Source: Prevotella sp. UBA3675 (GTDB taxonomy: Bacteria > Bacteroidota > Bacteroidia > Bacteroidales > Bacteroidaceae). From it: DNA of 26,960 nucleotides. The DNA is taken from positions 45,894 to 72,853 of the forward strand of contig DFJI01000025.1 in the NCBI GenBank assembly GCA_002372235.1, read 5' to 3'. A model generated the notes under the pieces. That model made no database searches. It was not told where the DNA came from and worked only from the letters and a program-made list of their open reading frames with translations. This document shows positions 1 to 6,849 of this stretch, piece by piece. Every line of letters starts with the position of its first letter. Within the stretch, counting starts at the first letter, position 1. The translations under genes and the position numbers were made by a program.

Positions 1-947
1 ACTGCTACCCCATCTCGGTGTCGAGCGAGCGCATCTTCCAGGCCATCGCCATCGCGCGCTATGCAAAGGAGATTGGTGCCGATGCCATTGCCCACGGCTC
101 CACCGGCGCCGGCAACGACCAGATACGCTTCGACATGACCTTCCTCGTCATGGCACCCGGGGTAGAGATCATCACCCTCACCCGCGACCGTAACCTCACG
201 CGCAAGGAGGAGGTTGACTACCTGAATGCCAACGGCTACTTTGCCGACTTCACCAAGCTGAAGTATTCTTACAACGTCGGCATCTGGGGCACCTCTATCT
301 GTGGTGGCGAATTGCTCGACCCCACTCAGGGACTGCCCGAGGAGGCCTATCTAAAACACGTCACGGCACAGGCACCTGAACAGCTGCTGAAGATTGAGTT
401 CGAGAAGGGCGAGATTGTAGGCGTGAACGGTGAGAAGTTCGACGACCGCATCAAAGCTATCCAGAAGATTGAAGAGATCGGTGCCAGCTATGCCATCGGG
501 CGCGATGCCAACGTGGGCGACACCATCATCGGCATCAAGGGTCGCGTAGGCTTCGAGGCTGCCGCGCCCAAGCTCATCATCGAGGCTCACCGCCTGCTGG
601 AGAAGTCAACGCTCTCCAAGTGGCAGCAGTACTGGAAGGACCAGGTGGCCAACTGGTACGGCATGTTCCTGCACGAGAGTCAGTATCTGGAGCCTGTGAT
701 GCCCGACATCGAGGCCATGCTCACCTCCTCGCAGCGCAACGTCACGGGCACGGCCATCCTGAAGCTGCGCCCCTACGGCTTCGAGACCGTGGGCATCGAC
801 TCGGCCAACGACCTCACGAAGTCGAAGCTGGGCGAGTATGGCGAGACCCAGACGGGCTGGACTGCCGACGAGGCCAAGGGCTTCATCAAGGTGTCGAGCA
901 CCCCCCTCCGCGTGTACTACGGCATACACAAGGACGAGAAAAGATAA
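1..947 (+). CDS. argG: Argininosuccinate synthase, 3' part (5' end outside window)
   Basis: ATP-dependent ligase joining citrulline and aspartate to argininosuccinate, the penultimate step of arginine synthesis, cytoplasmic. The frame is open from the first base (first full codon at position 3), so about 314 C-terminal residues of an enzyme of roughly 400 are present; a GTG at 18 is internal, not a start. The family motif HGSTGAGNDQIRFD lies near the beginning, corresponding to the conserved citrulline/aspartate-binding part of the synthase domain, and the C-terminal multimerisation region (LRPYGFETVG, SSTPLRVYYG) is intact. Codons are GC-rich. The next arginine gene, argC, follows 591 bases downstream and is separated by a foreign-looking cassette, so an argG-argC operon appears to have been interrupted. 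The promoter lies outside the window. Confidence 0.95.
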   Translation, partial: CYPISVSSERIFQAIAIARYAKEIGADAIAHGSTGAGNDQIRFDMTFLVMAPGVEIITLTRDRNLTRKEEVDYLNANGYFADFTKLKYSYNVGIWGTSICGGELLDPTQGLPEEAYLKHVTAQAPEQLLKIEFEKGEIVGVNGEKFDDRIKAIQKIEEIGASYAIGRDANVGDTIIGIKGRVGFEAAAPKLIIEAHRLLEKSTLSKWQQYWKDQVANWYGMFLHESQYLEPVMPDIEAMLTSSQRNVTGTAILKLRPYGFETVGIDSANDLTKSKLGEYGETQTGWTADEAKGFIKVSSTPLRVYYGIHKDEKR

Positions 948-968
948 CCCGAAACGGATAATTTTATC

Positions 969-1008
969 AGGAAAGAAATTAGAATAATTAGCATAATTTT
1001 TCCAGAAA
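969..1008 (+). repeat. Left arm of 40-bp inverted repeat around the GxxExxY gene
   Basis: The 40 bases here are the reverse complement of 1483-1522 with one mismatch (39/40). The arm is AT-rich, starts AGGAAAGAAATTAG, and contains TAATTAT-like sub-units. It begins 21 bases after the argG stop codon. A related copy lies at about 16697-16733. Confidence 0.9.
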
Positions 1009-1036
1009 ACATTTTTTCAGCATCCTCTATACCCAA

Positions 1037-1471
1037 ATGACAAGACAAGAGTACAAAGACATCTACGACATTGTCGGTGCTGCGATGGAAGTACACAAGA
1101 CATTAGGCAGAGGCATGTTTGAACCTGTCTATCAGGAAGCGCTTGCCATCGAAATGGACCAACGGAACATGAAGGCTGAAAGAGAGAAGCTATTGCATCT
1201 CTACTACAAAGACATCTTGATGGAGAAGACATATTATGCAGATTTCTACTACAAAGGCATCATCATCGAATTGAAATCGGCCAATGAGATAAATTCTGAA
1301 CACAGAGCCCAACTCTTCAACTACATGCGAATCACGAAGCAATACAGAGGAATACTTCTGAATTTCGGAGAAAAGAGTCTTAGAGCTGAGCGCTACTTAT
1401 ACCTCCCTGAAGACGACAACTTCATCTTGCTCACACAAGAAAACTACAAAGAATACATCACTGAGTCATAA
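1037..1471 (+). CDS. GxxExxY protein (PD-(D/E)XK nuclease-like fold)
   Basis: A 144-residue protein of the GxxExxY family (PF13366, PDDEXK_3-like). The name-giving motif is G26-M-F-E29-P-V-Y32; further on come a DFYYKG strand and IIELKSA, the usual D...ExK arrangement of a PD-(D/E)XK nuclease core, followed by the family's AQLFNYMR segment. Biochemical function of the family is not established; a nucleic-acid role is inferred from the fold. The gene sits alone between argG and argC, entirely inside a 554-bp unit bounded by 40-bp inverted repeats (969-1008 and 1483-1522). Base composition looks clearly more AT-rich than argG and argC. No Bacteroidetes-type promoter box was seen just upstream; it may be read from argG. 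The ATG at 1037 gives the full family length. Confidence 0.88.
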   Translation: MTRQEYKDIYDIVGAAMEVHKTLGRGMFEPVYQEALAIEMDQRNMKAEREKLLHLYYKDILMEKTYYADFYYKGIIIELKSANEINSEHRAQLFNYMRITKQYRGILLNFGEKSLRAERYLYLPEDDNFILLTQENYKEYITES

Positions 1472-1482
1472 AAAAAGATATA

Positions 1483-1522
1483 TTTCTGGAAAAATTATTC
1501 TAATTATTCTAATTTCTTTCCT
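1483..1522 (+). repeat. Right arm of 40-bp inverted repeat around the GxxExxY gene
   Basis: Reverse complement of 969-1008 with one mismatch. It begins 11 bases after the GxxExxY stop codon and ends 16 bases before the argC ATG, so the repeat pair brackets the gene closely. Ends in TAATTTCTTTCCT, a string found again at 16721-16733. Confidence 0.9.
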
Positions 1523-1538
1523 AAAAAAACAGAACATC

Positions 1539-2528
1539 ATGATAAAAGTAGGAATATTAGGTGCTGCAGGCTACACCGGAGGCGAGCTCATCCGCCTGCT
1601 ACTGAACCACCCTCAGGCCGAAATCGTGTTTGCACACTCAGAGAGCAATGCCGGCAATCGGGTGAGCGACGTTCACGAGGGACTCCTCGGCGACACCGAC
1701 CTGCGGTTCAGCGACCAGATGGACTTCGAGGCCGTCGATGTGGTATTTCTCTGCTTCGGCCACGGCAAGAGTCGCACCTTCCTCAGTGAACACACCATCC
1801 CGCAGCACGTCAAGATCATCGACCTGGCGCAGGACTTCCGTGTGGAGCATGAGTTCGCGGGTAAGAACGGACAGGAGTACGACTTTGCCTACGGTCTGCC
1901 CGAGGTGAACCGCTCATGGATCATGCAGCACCAGTATGTGGCCAACCCTGGCTGCTTCGCCACTTGCATACAACTCGGACTGCTGCCCGCCGCCAAGATG
2001 GGACTGCTCACCCACGACGTGAGCATCAATGCCATCACGGGATCTACTGGTGCCGGTCAGAAGCCTTCAGCCACCACACACTACTCCTGGCGTGCCGACA
2101 ACATGAGCATCTACAAGCCCTTTCAGCACCAGCACCTGGCTGAAATCCGCCGCACGCTGAAGATGGTGCAGGGACGGCTCGACTGCGACCTCGACTTCAT
2201 TCCCTATCGCGGTTCGTTCGCCCGTGGCATCTTCGCCACTGCCGTTATCAAGACAAATGTTTCTGAAGAGAAGATTGTCGATGGCTACAAAGCCTACTAT
2301 GCCAACGAGCCCTTCACCCATTACAGCGACAATCCCATCGACCTGAAGCAGGTGGTGAACACTAACAAGTGTGTGCTGCATTGCGAGAAGTACGGACAGA
2401 AGTTGCTCGTCACCTCATGCATTGATAATCTCTTGAAGGGAGCTGTAGGTCAGGCCGTGCAGAACATGAATATCCTGTTCGACCTCGATGAGACTACAGG
2501 ATTGAAACTGAAGGCATCGGCATTCTAA
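1539..2528 (+). CDS. argC: N-acetyl/N-succinyl-gamma-glutamyl-phosphate reductase
   Basis: NADPH-dependent reduction of the N-acylated glutamyl phosphate to the semialdehyde, third step of arginine synthesis. The 329 residues begin with a Rossmann motif GILGAAGYTGGEL (residues 5-17); the catalytic cysteine is C139 in ANPGCFATC; ITGSTGAGQKP and the histidine-rich HQHLAEI segment are typical. Length fits the ArgC type 1 family. In this phylum the pathway may run on N-succinyl rather than N-acetyl intermediates because the partner transcarbamylase (25260-26255) is of the argF' type; the reductase sequence alone does not decide this. The gene is preceded by the inverted-repeat cassette and converges on glnA with a 19-base gap in which no hairpin terminator is evident. 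Confidence 0.96.
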   Translation: MIKVGILGAAGYTGGELIRLLLNHPQAEIVFAHSESNAGNRVSDVHEGLLGDTDLRFSDQMDFEAVDVVFLCFGHGKSRTFLSEHTIPQHVKIIDLAQDFRVEHEFAGKNGQEYDFAYGLPEVNRSWIMQHQYVANPGCFATCIQLGLLPAAKMGLLTHDVSINAITGSTGAGQKPSATTHYSWRADNMSIYKPFQHQHLAEIRRTLKMVQGRLDCDLDFIPYRGSFARGIFATAVIKTNVSEEKIVDGYKAYYANEPFTHYSDNPIDLKQVVNTNKCVLHCEKYGQKLLVTSCIDNLLKGAVGQAVQNMNILFDLDETTGLKLKASAF

Positions 2529-2547
2529 AACCAGGCAAGTTTTTGCA

Positions 2548-4095
2548 CTATCCGCAGTGGAAATACTGCGTGACAAGCTTCATGATTTCTTCAGGATTGT
2601 TCTCGACGTTCTTTCTGAGCGTACGGTCGTCGAAAGCTTTCAGCTGTGCAATGATGCCATCGATCATGGCAGGCGAGAACACGCCATACTCCTCAAACAC
2701 CTTGCGCTGACGCTCCAGGCACTCAGCACTCGCCACACACGAGTCGGGCAACTGTGCCAGCGTGGCCAGACGGTCGGCATTCTCGGAAGCGTGGATATTG
2801 ACGTTGACGTAGGTCTTCTCTGCCACCTCTAATGCATCGGCCATCTCGAAGCCGTGACGACAGGCCACACAGAGTCCTGCCAACAGCTGATAGAGGTCGG
2901 CACTGCCATCGGGCGAGCGCATCTCCACGGTCTGCTTTTCTGAGGTAAGGGGTGAGGGAGCTGAGGATAGAGAGGTGTCTTGAGGATTGGCCAGTGCAGC
3001 CATGTTCACATCAGCCGCCCAACCAAGCGGTACGCGCACGAGTACGGAGCGGTTGCGGTCGCCCCAACAAACATTGGTGGGAGCCTCCTGATGAGGCACC
3101 AGACGGAAGTACGAGGTAGGGTTCTTATTGCCGAAGGCGGTGATGGCAGGAGCCAGATCCATCATGCCTGCAATCATCTTTCGTGCATTTTCACTTAGCA
3201 CACTCCCCCTCTTTTCTGAAGATGTTGGTGAGAGGCTTAGCATCTGATTCTTGCCGTCCTTCATCATTCGCATGTGGATGTGGAGTCCTGAACCGGCCTT
3301 TCCTGTGGTGATCTTAGGTGCGAAGGTCACGTCGTAGCCCAGCTGATAGGCCAGGTTGCGAATCATCCACTTGGCAAGCATCAGCTGGTCGGCAGCCTGT
3401 TCCACGGGTACGGGCAGGAATTCTATCTCGTTCTGTTCGTAGTTCTTTCCATCGATGATGAAGTTGCCCACCTCCGAGTGACCATACTTAATCTGTCCAC
3501 CTGCCTGCGCAATGTACTGCATGCAGCGGGTGCGGAACTCGTTGGCCTTGGCGTATGGTGCCGACTCGTGGTAGCCACGCTGGTCCTGAGCAGGGAACAC
3601 CTCCTCATCGTCACTGATGACGTAGTACTCCAGCTCGCCCATGGCCTGAAACTCCATTCCCGTCACCTCAGTGAAGGCCTTGGCAGCCTTTCGGAGCGTA
3701 TGCTCAGGCGACGATTCGAGCGGATGGCCATCCTTGTCGAAGTAGGAGCAGAGCAGCGACACCGTAGGAATCTCAGCAAAAGGGTCAACAAAAGCCGTAG
3801 TGAACCGAGGGAGCACATACAGATCGCTGGAGCCTGCCTGGATAAACGAGAAAAGGCTGGATCCATCGACTCGTTCTCCACAGGTGAGGATTGTATCGAG
3901 ATAAGCCAGGTCGTTGATAACAAAGTTCAGCGTCTTCAGCTTGCCATCACCACCGGGATACATGAAGTTCACCATGCGGATGTCGTTTTTCACGATGTAG
4001 TCGATGATGTCGGATTTAGTAAAATCTGCCGATGGTTTCTGAAGGAACGCCACGATAGGATTCGCATTCAGAATTAAATGCTCGTTGTTCATCAT
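2548..4095 (-). CDS. glnA: Glutamine synthetase, GSI family
   Basis: ATP-dependent amidation of glutamate to glutamine; cytoplasmic. The 515 residues carry the GS beta-grasp (GGDGKLKTLNFVIND, residue 48 on) and catalytic domain: GELEYYV (residues 153-159), AGSGLHIHM (267-275), NPTSYFRLVPHQEAP (325-339), NRSVLVRVP (348-356) and EMRSPDGSADLYQ (391-403). Two stretches look inserted relative to the family: residues about 286-300 (LSLSPTSSEKRGSVL) and 373-386 (DTSLSSAPSPLTSE). Both are encoded by GC-skewed DNA resembling a repeat also found inside the M56 gene, and both keep the frame. The start ATG ATG at 4095 follows a well-placed promoter at 4127-4158. The gene is convergent to argC and divergent from argD, so it splits the arginine genes while supplying a related amino acid. 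Confidence 0.95.
   Translation of the reverse strand: MMNNEHLILNANPIVAFLQKPSADFTKSDIIDYIVKNDIRMVNFMYPGGDGKLKTLNFVINDLAYLDTILTCGERVDGSSLFSFIQAGSSDLYVLPRFTTAFVDPFAEIPTVSLLCSYFDKDGHPLESSPEHTLRKAAKAFTEVTGMEFQAMGELEYYVISDDEEVFPAQDQRGYHESAPYAKANEFRTRCMQYIAQAGGQIKYGHSEVGNFIIDGKNYEQNEIEFLPVPVEQAADQLMLAKWMIRNLAYQLGYDVTFAPKITTGKAGSGLHIHMRMMKDGKNQMLSLSPTSSEKRGSVLSENARKMIAGMMDLAPAITAFGNKNPTSYFRLVPHQEAPTNVCWGDRNRSVLVRVPLGWAADVNMAALANPQDTSLSSAPSPLTSEKQTVEMRSPDGSADLYQLLAGLCVACRHGFEMADALEVAEKTYVNVNIHASENADRLATLAQLPDSCVASAECLERQRKVFEEYGVFSPAMIDGIIAQLKAFDDRTLRKNVENNPEEIMKLVTQYFHCG
2938..2977 (-). repeat. GC-rich palindromic element read in frame inside glnA (copy A)
   Basis: The + strand has GAGGTAAGGGGTGAGG at 2942-2957, resembling GAGAGGGGTTGGGGGTGAGG in the M56 gene (15147-15166). 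It encodes the loop just before the EMRSPDG motif of glutamine synthetase. Degenerate; only one side of the palindrome is recognisable, so this copy is weaker than the others. Confidence 0.45.
3200..3240 (-). repeat. GC-rich palindromic element read in frame inside glnA (copy B)
   Basis: The + strand from 3202 (ACTCCCCCTCTTTTCTG, then GTTGGTGAGAGGCT) aligns with the element at 15130-15168 in the M56 gene (ACTCCCCTCTCC ... GTTGGGGGTGAGGCT). It encodes a serine-rich insert (residues about 286-300) between two well-conserved parts of glutamine synthetase. The frame is preserved. Confidence 0.55.
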
Positions 4096-4126
4096 AGTTC
4101 TATTGTTTTAGGGTTATTTATAGGCG

Positions 4127-4158
4127 CAAAGTTAAGATTATCTTTTATAACTACCAAA
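4127..4158 (-). promoter_or_regulatory. Promoter of glnA
   Basis: Read on the minus strand: TTTG (4158-4155), 20 bases, TAACTTTG (4134-4127). This matches the Bacteroidetes consensus TTTG-N19-21-TAnnTTTG exactly. The -7 box lies 31 bases before the glnA ATG. Confidence 0.75.
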
Positions 4159-4282
4159 TTTAGACAGCTTTTTTCGCACAAACATCCCCATACATGAGCA
4201 ATAGAGGGGGATGTTTTGCTGTTATTTTTGCAAATTATCACTAAAAGATACGTGAAAGTTACGTTTTGTCAGTTATTAACCC

Positions 4283-4290
4283 TATCTTTG
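4283..4290 (+). promoter_or_regulatory. Probable -7 box of the argD operon
   Basis: TATCTTTG fits the TAnnTTTG box and lies 25 bases before the argD ATG. A TTTG at 4265-4268 is present but only 14 bases away, so the -33 element is not ideal. A second TAnnTTTG match (TATTTTTG, 4223-4230) lies upstream. The remaining part of the 220-base glnA-argD gap is AT-rich with nothing else recognised. Confidence 0.45.
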
Positions 4291-4315
4291 CATCTGTTTA
4301 CAAGCATGAATCATC

Positions 4316-5458
4316 ATGAAACTATTTGACGTTTATCCGCTCTTTGATGTAAACATCGTCAAAGGCAAAGGTTGTAAGGTGTGGGACGACAAGGGACAGG
4401 AGTATCTGGACCTCTATGGCGGACATGCTGTCATCAGTGTCGGCCACTCGCATCCTCATTATATTAAAAAGGTGACAGAACAGCTCGAGAAAATAGCATT
4501 TTACTCGAACTCAGTGGTCAACAAGTTGCAGGTGGAACTGGCCAATCGTCTGGGCAAAATAAGCGGCTACGACGACTACCAGCTGTTCCTTGTCAACAGC
4601 GGTGCCGAGGCCAATGAGAATGCCTTGAAGCTGGCTTCGTTCAAGAACCCCACGTGCAACCGCATCCTGTCGTGCGAGAAGGCTTTCCACGGTCGCACAT
4701 CACTGGCTGTCGAGGTGACGAACAATCCTAAGATTGTGGCTCCCGTCAACGACAACCACCACGTGCGCTTCCTGCCGCTCAACGATGTTGAGCCCTGGAT
4801 TCGCGAGCTGTCGCGGGGCGGCGTGAGCGCCGTCATCCTGGAGTGCATTCAGGGCGTGGGTGGTGTTCAGATGGCTACGCCTGAGTTTGCACAGAAACTG
4901 GCTTACGCCTGCAAGCGCTACCATGCCACACTCATCTGCGACGAGATTCAGTGCGGATACGGACGCAGCGGCAAGTTCTTCGCCCACCAGTGGCTGGGCA
5001 TCAAGCCCGACATCATCACTGTAGCGAAAGGCATTGCCAACGGATTCCCCATGAGTGGAGTACTGATCTCGCCTGAGTTCGAACCTGTCTATGGACAGTT
5101 GGGCACCACGTTTGGCGGCAACCACTTGGCATGTGCCGCAGCGCTGGCTGTGCTCGACATCTTTGAGGGCGAAGGACTGGTGGAGAACGCCCGCGTGGTG
5201 GGCGATTACCTGATGGAGGGCATCCGCAACATTGGCAGTTCACACATCAAGGAGGTGCGAGGTCGCGGTCTGATGATCGGCATCGAGCTGGACATGCCGC
5301 ACGCCATGGTGCGCAAACCACTAATCAAGCACGAACACTGCTTCACGGGCTGTGCCGGACAGAACATCCTGCGCCTGCTGCCCCCCCTGTGTCTCACGAA
5401 GGAAGAGGCAGACGACTTTATCGAACGACTCATCAGGGTAAAGCCGGAAGAGGTGTGA
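4316..5458 (+). CDS. argD: Acetylornithine/succinylornithine aminotransferase
   Basis: PLP-dependent class III aminotransferase making N-acylornithine from the semialdehyde, fourth step of arginine synthesis. The 380 residues show the cofactor site motifs NSGAEANENALKLA (residues 94-107), AFHGRTSLA, the CDEIQCGYGRSG segment (208-219) with the pyridine-nitrogen aspartate, and the Schiff-base lysine K238 in ITVAKGIANGFPMSG. GTTFGGNHLAC and the C-terminal RLLPPLCLTKEEAD are also standard. It opens a six-gene run with short gaps (38, 6, 9, 1 and 11 bases) through proB. Whether the substrate is acetyl- or succinyl-ornithine cannot be read from the sequence, but the argF' in this window suggests succinyl. 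Confidence 0.95.
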   Translation: MKLFDVYPLFDVNIVKGKGCKVWDDKGQEYLDLYGGHAVISVGHSHPHYIKKVTEQLEKIAFYSNSVVNKLQVELANRLGKISGYDDYQLFLVNSGAEANENALKLASFKNPTCNRILSCEKAFHGRTSLAVEVTNNPKIVAPVNDNHHVRFLPLNDVEPWIRELSRGGVSAVILECIQGVGGVQMATPEFAQKLAYACKRYHATLICDEIQCGYGRSGKFFAHQWLGIKPDIITVAKGIANGFPMSGVLISPEFEPVYGQLGTTFGGNHLACAAALAVLDIFEGEGLVENARVVGDYLMEGIRNIGSSHIKEVRGRGLMIGIELDMPHAMVRKPLIKHEHCFTGCAGQNILRLLPPLCLTKEEADDFIERLIRVKPEEV

Positions 5459-5462
5459 GATG

Positions 5463-5495
5463 CGAGAATTGACAATTGAGAATTGAGAGTTGAGA
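5463..5495 (+). repeat. Short AATTGA direct repeats between argD and proC
   Basis: The 38-base gap contains GAGAATTGACAATTGAGAAT followed by TGAGAGTTGAGAG: several copies of a TTGA(C/G)AA-type 8-10-base unit in a row. This kind of low-complexity spacer is often seen between Bacteroidetes genes; no function is assigned. Confidence 0.6.
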
Positions 5496-5496
5496 G

Positions 5497-6279
5497 ATGA
5501 AAATAGCAATGATAGGTGCTGGTGCCATGGGTGGCGCCACCGTCGAAGGATTCATCAAGAGTGAGTTCTTCCAGAATGAAGACATCACCGTAAGCGACCC
5601 CTCGCTGAAAGTGGTGGAGAAGTTTGCCCAGCAGGGCGTATGTGCTACCACCGAGAATGCAGTGGCAGCCCAGGGAGCCGACGTAGTGATGGTATGTGTC
5701 AAGCCATGGCTTGTAGAGCAAGTACTTATGAGCATCAAGGACTCGCTCGCCCCTCAGAATCAAGTACTAGTGGTGATTGCAGCTGGCGTAAAGTCGGAGA
5801 GCATCAGAGGGTGGTTGGGCGAACAGTGTCCCCCACTCTTCCTCTGCATCCCCAACATCGCCATCGCACAGTTACAATCCATGACTTTCCTCGTCCCCTG
5901 TGTTGCTGCATCGCAACAACAAATTGAACTGGTGAAGAACATCTTCGAACAGTTAGGACAAGTCATCATCACTGACGAGCAGCATCTGGCAGCCGGCACT
6001 ACCCTCGCCTCGTGCGGCATTGCCTACGCCATGCGATACATTCGCGCTGCGGCTGAGGGCGGAGTGGAACTGGGCTTCAAGGCCGACGATGCCAAGCAGA
6101 TCGTGATGCAGACCGTGGAGGGAGCCGTGAAACTGCTCGAAGCCAGCGGCTTGCACCCCGAGGCCGCCATCGACCTGGTGACCACCCCGGGCGGAGTGAC
6201 CATCAAGGGACTGAACGAGATGGAACATGCAGGCTTCACCTCGGCAGTGATCAGAGGACTGAAGGCTGGACTAAAATAA
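5497..6279 (+). CDS. proC: Pyrroline-5-carboxylate reductase
   Basis: NAD(P)H-dependent reduction of 1-pyrroline-5-carboxylate to proline, last step of proline synthesis; cytoplasmic. 260 residues, the usual length. The N-terminus has the dinucleotide motif MIGAGAMGGA (residues 5-14), then VMVCVKPW in the middle of the Rossmann domain, and the C-terminal dimerisation domain ends with the P5CR signature TTPGGVTIKGLNEME. It lies 38 bases after argD and 6 before the XRE/cupin regulator, so it is probably cotranscribed with arginine genes; proB, the first enzyme of the same pathway, is four genes further on. No proA is in the window. Confidence 0.95.
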   Translation: MKIAMIGAGAMGGATVEGFIKSEFFQNEDITVSDPSLKVVEKFAQQGVCATTENAVAAQGADVVMVCVKPWLVEQVLMSIKDSLAPQNQVLVVIAAGVKSESIRGWLGEQCPPLFLCIPNIAIAQLQSMTFLVPCVAASQQQIELVKNIFEQLGQVIITDEQHLAAGTTLASCGIAYAMRYIRAAAEGGVELGFKADDAKQIVMQTVEGAVKLLEASGLHPEAAIDLVTTPGGVTIKGLNEMEHAGFTSAVIRGLKAGLK

Positions 6280-6285
6280 AGAATC

Positions 6286-6840
6286 ATGGACGAACAACTG
6301 AAACAAATAGGCGAGCGACTGCGCGGACTGCGCGAGGTGCTCGACATCCCTGCTGAAGAGGTGGCCGAGGTCATCGGCATCAGCGTGGAGAAGTATCTCA
6401 AGATAGAAGCCGGAGAGACCGACATCACCATATCCAAACTCATGGCCATCGCCCATAAGTACGGCGTTTCGACCGAAGAGCTCATCTTTGCCGAGACACC
6501 CCACATGAAGTCCTACTTCGTAGTGCGCAAAGGACAGGGCGTGAGCATTGAGCGCACCAAGGCATACAAGTATCAGAGCCTCGTGAGCGGATTCGTTGAC
6601 CACAAGGCCGACGTGTTCATCGTCACCGTGGAGCCCAAGCCCGGTGCACGCACCATCTACAAGAACAGCCACGAGGGCCAGGAGTTCAATCTCGTGCTCG
6701 AGGGAGCTATGGAGTTCTATATAGGAGGCAAGACCATCGTGCTCGAAGAGGGCGACAGCATCTACTTCGACTCGTCGAAGCCCCACGGCATGCTGGCCAT
6801 CGGGCAGAAGGCCGTGAAGTTCTTGGCATTTACGGTTTAG
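6286..6840 (+). CDS. XRE-family regulator with C-terminal cupin domain
   Basis: 184 residues: an HTH_3 DNA-binding domain at about residues 6-60 (RLRGLREVLDIPAEEVAEV, then YLKIEAGETDITISKL) followed by a cupin_2 barrel at about 110-180 with NSHEGQEFNLVLEGAMEF, LEEGDSIYFDSSKPHG. Such HTH-cupin proteins are cytoplasmic regulators whose barrel senses a small ligand. It is directly followed, 9 bases on, by an acyl-CoA synthetase; this regulator-synthetase pairing is common in Bacteroidetes and other anaerobes, so the synthetase or its substrate pathway is the likely target. The ligand is unknown. Its position inside an argD-proC transcript would make it expressed with amino acid synthesis genes. 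Confidence 0.9.
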   Translation: MDEQLKQIGERLRGLREVLDIPAEEVAEVIGISVEKYLKIEAGETDITISKLMAIAHKYGVSTEELIFAETPHMKSYFVVRKGQGVSIERTKAYKYQSLVSGFVDHKADVFIVTVEPKPGARTIYKNSHEGQEFNLVLEGAMEFYIGGKTIVLEEGDSIYFDSSKPHGMLAIGQKAVKFLAFTV

Positions 6841-6849
6841 TTTATTATT

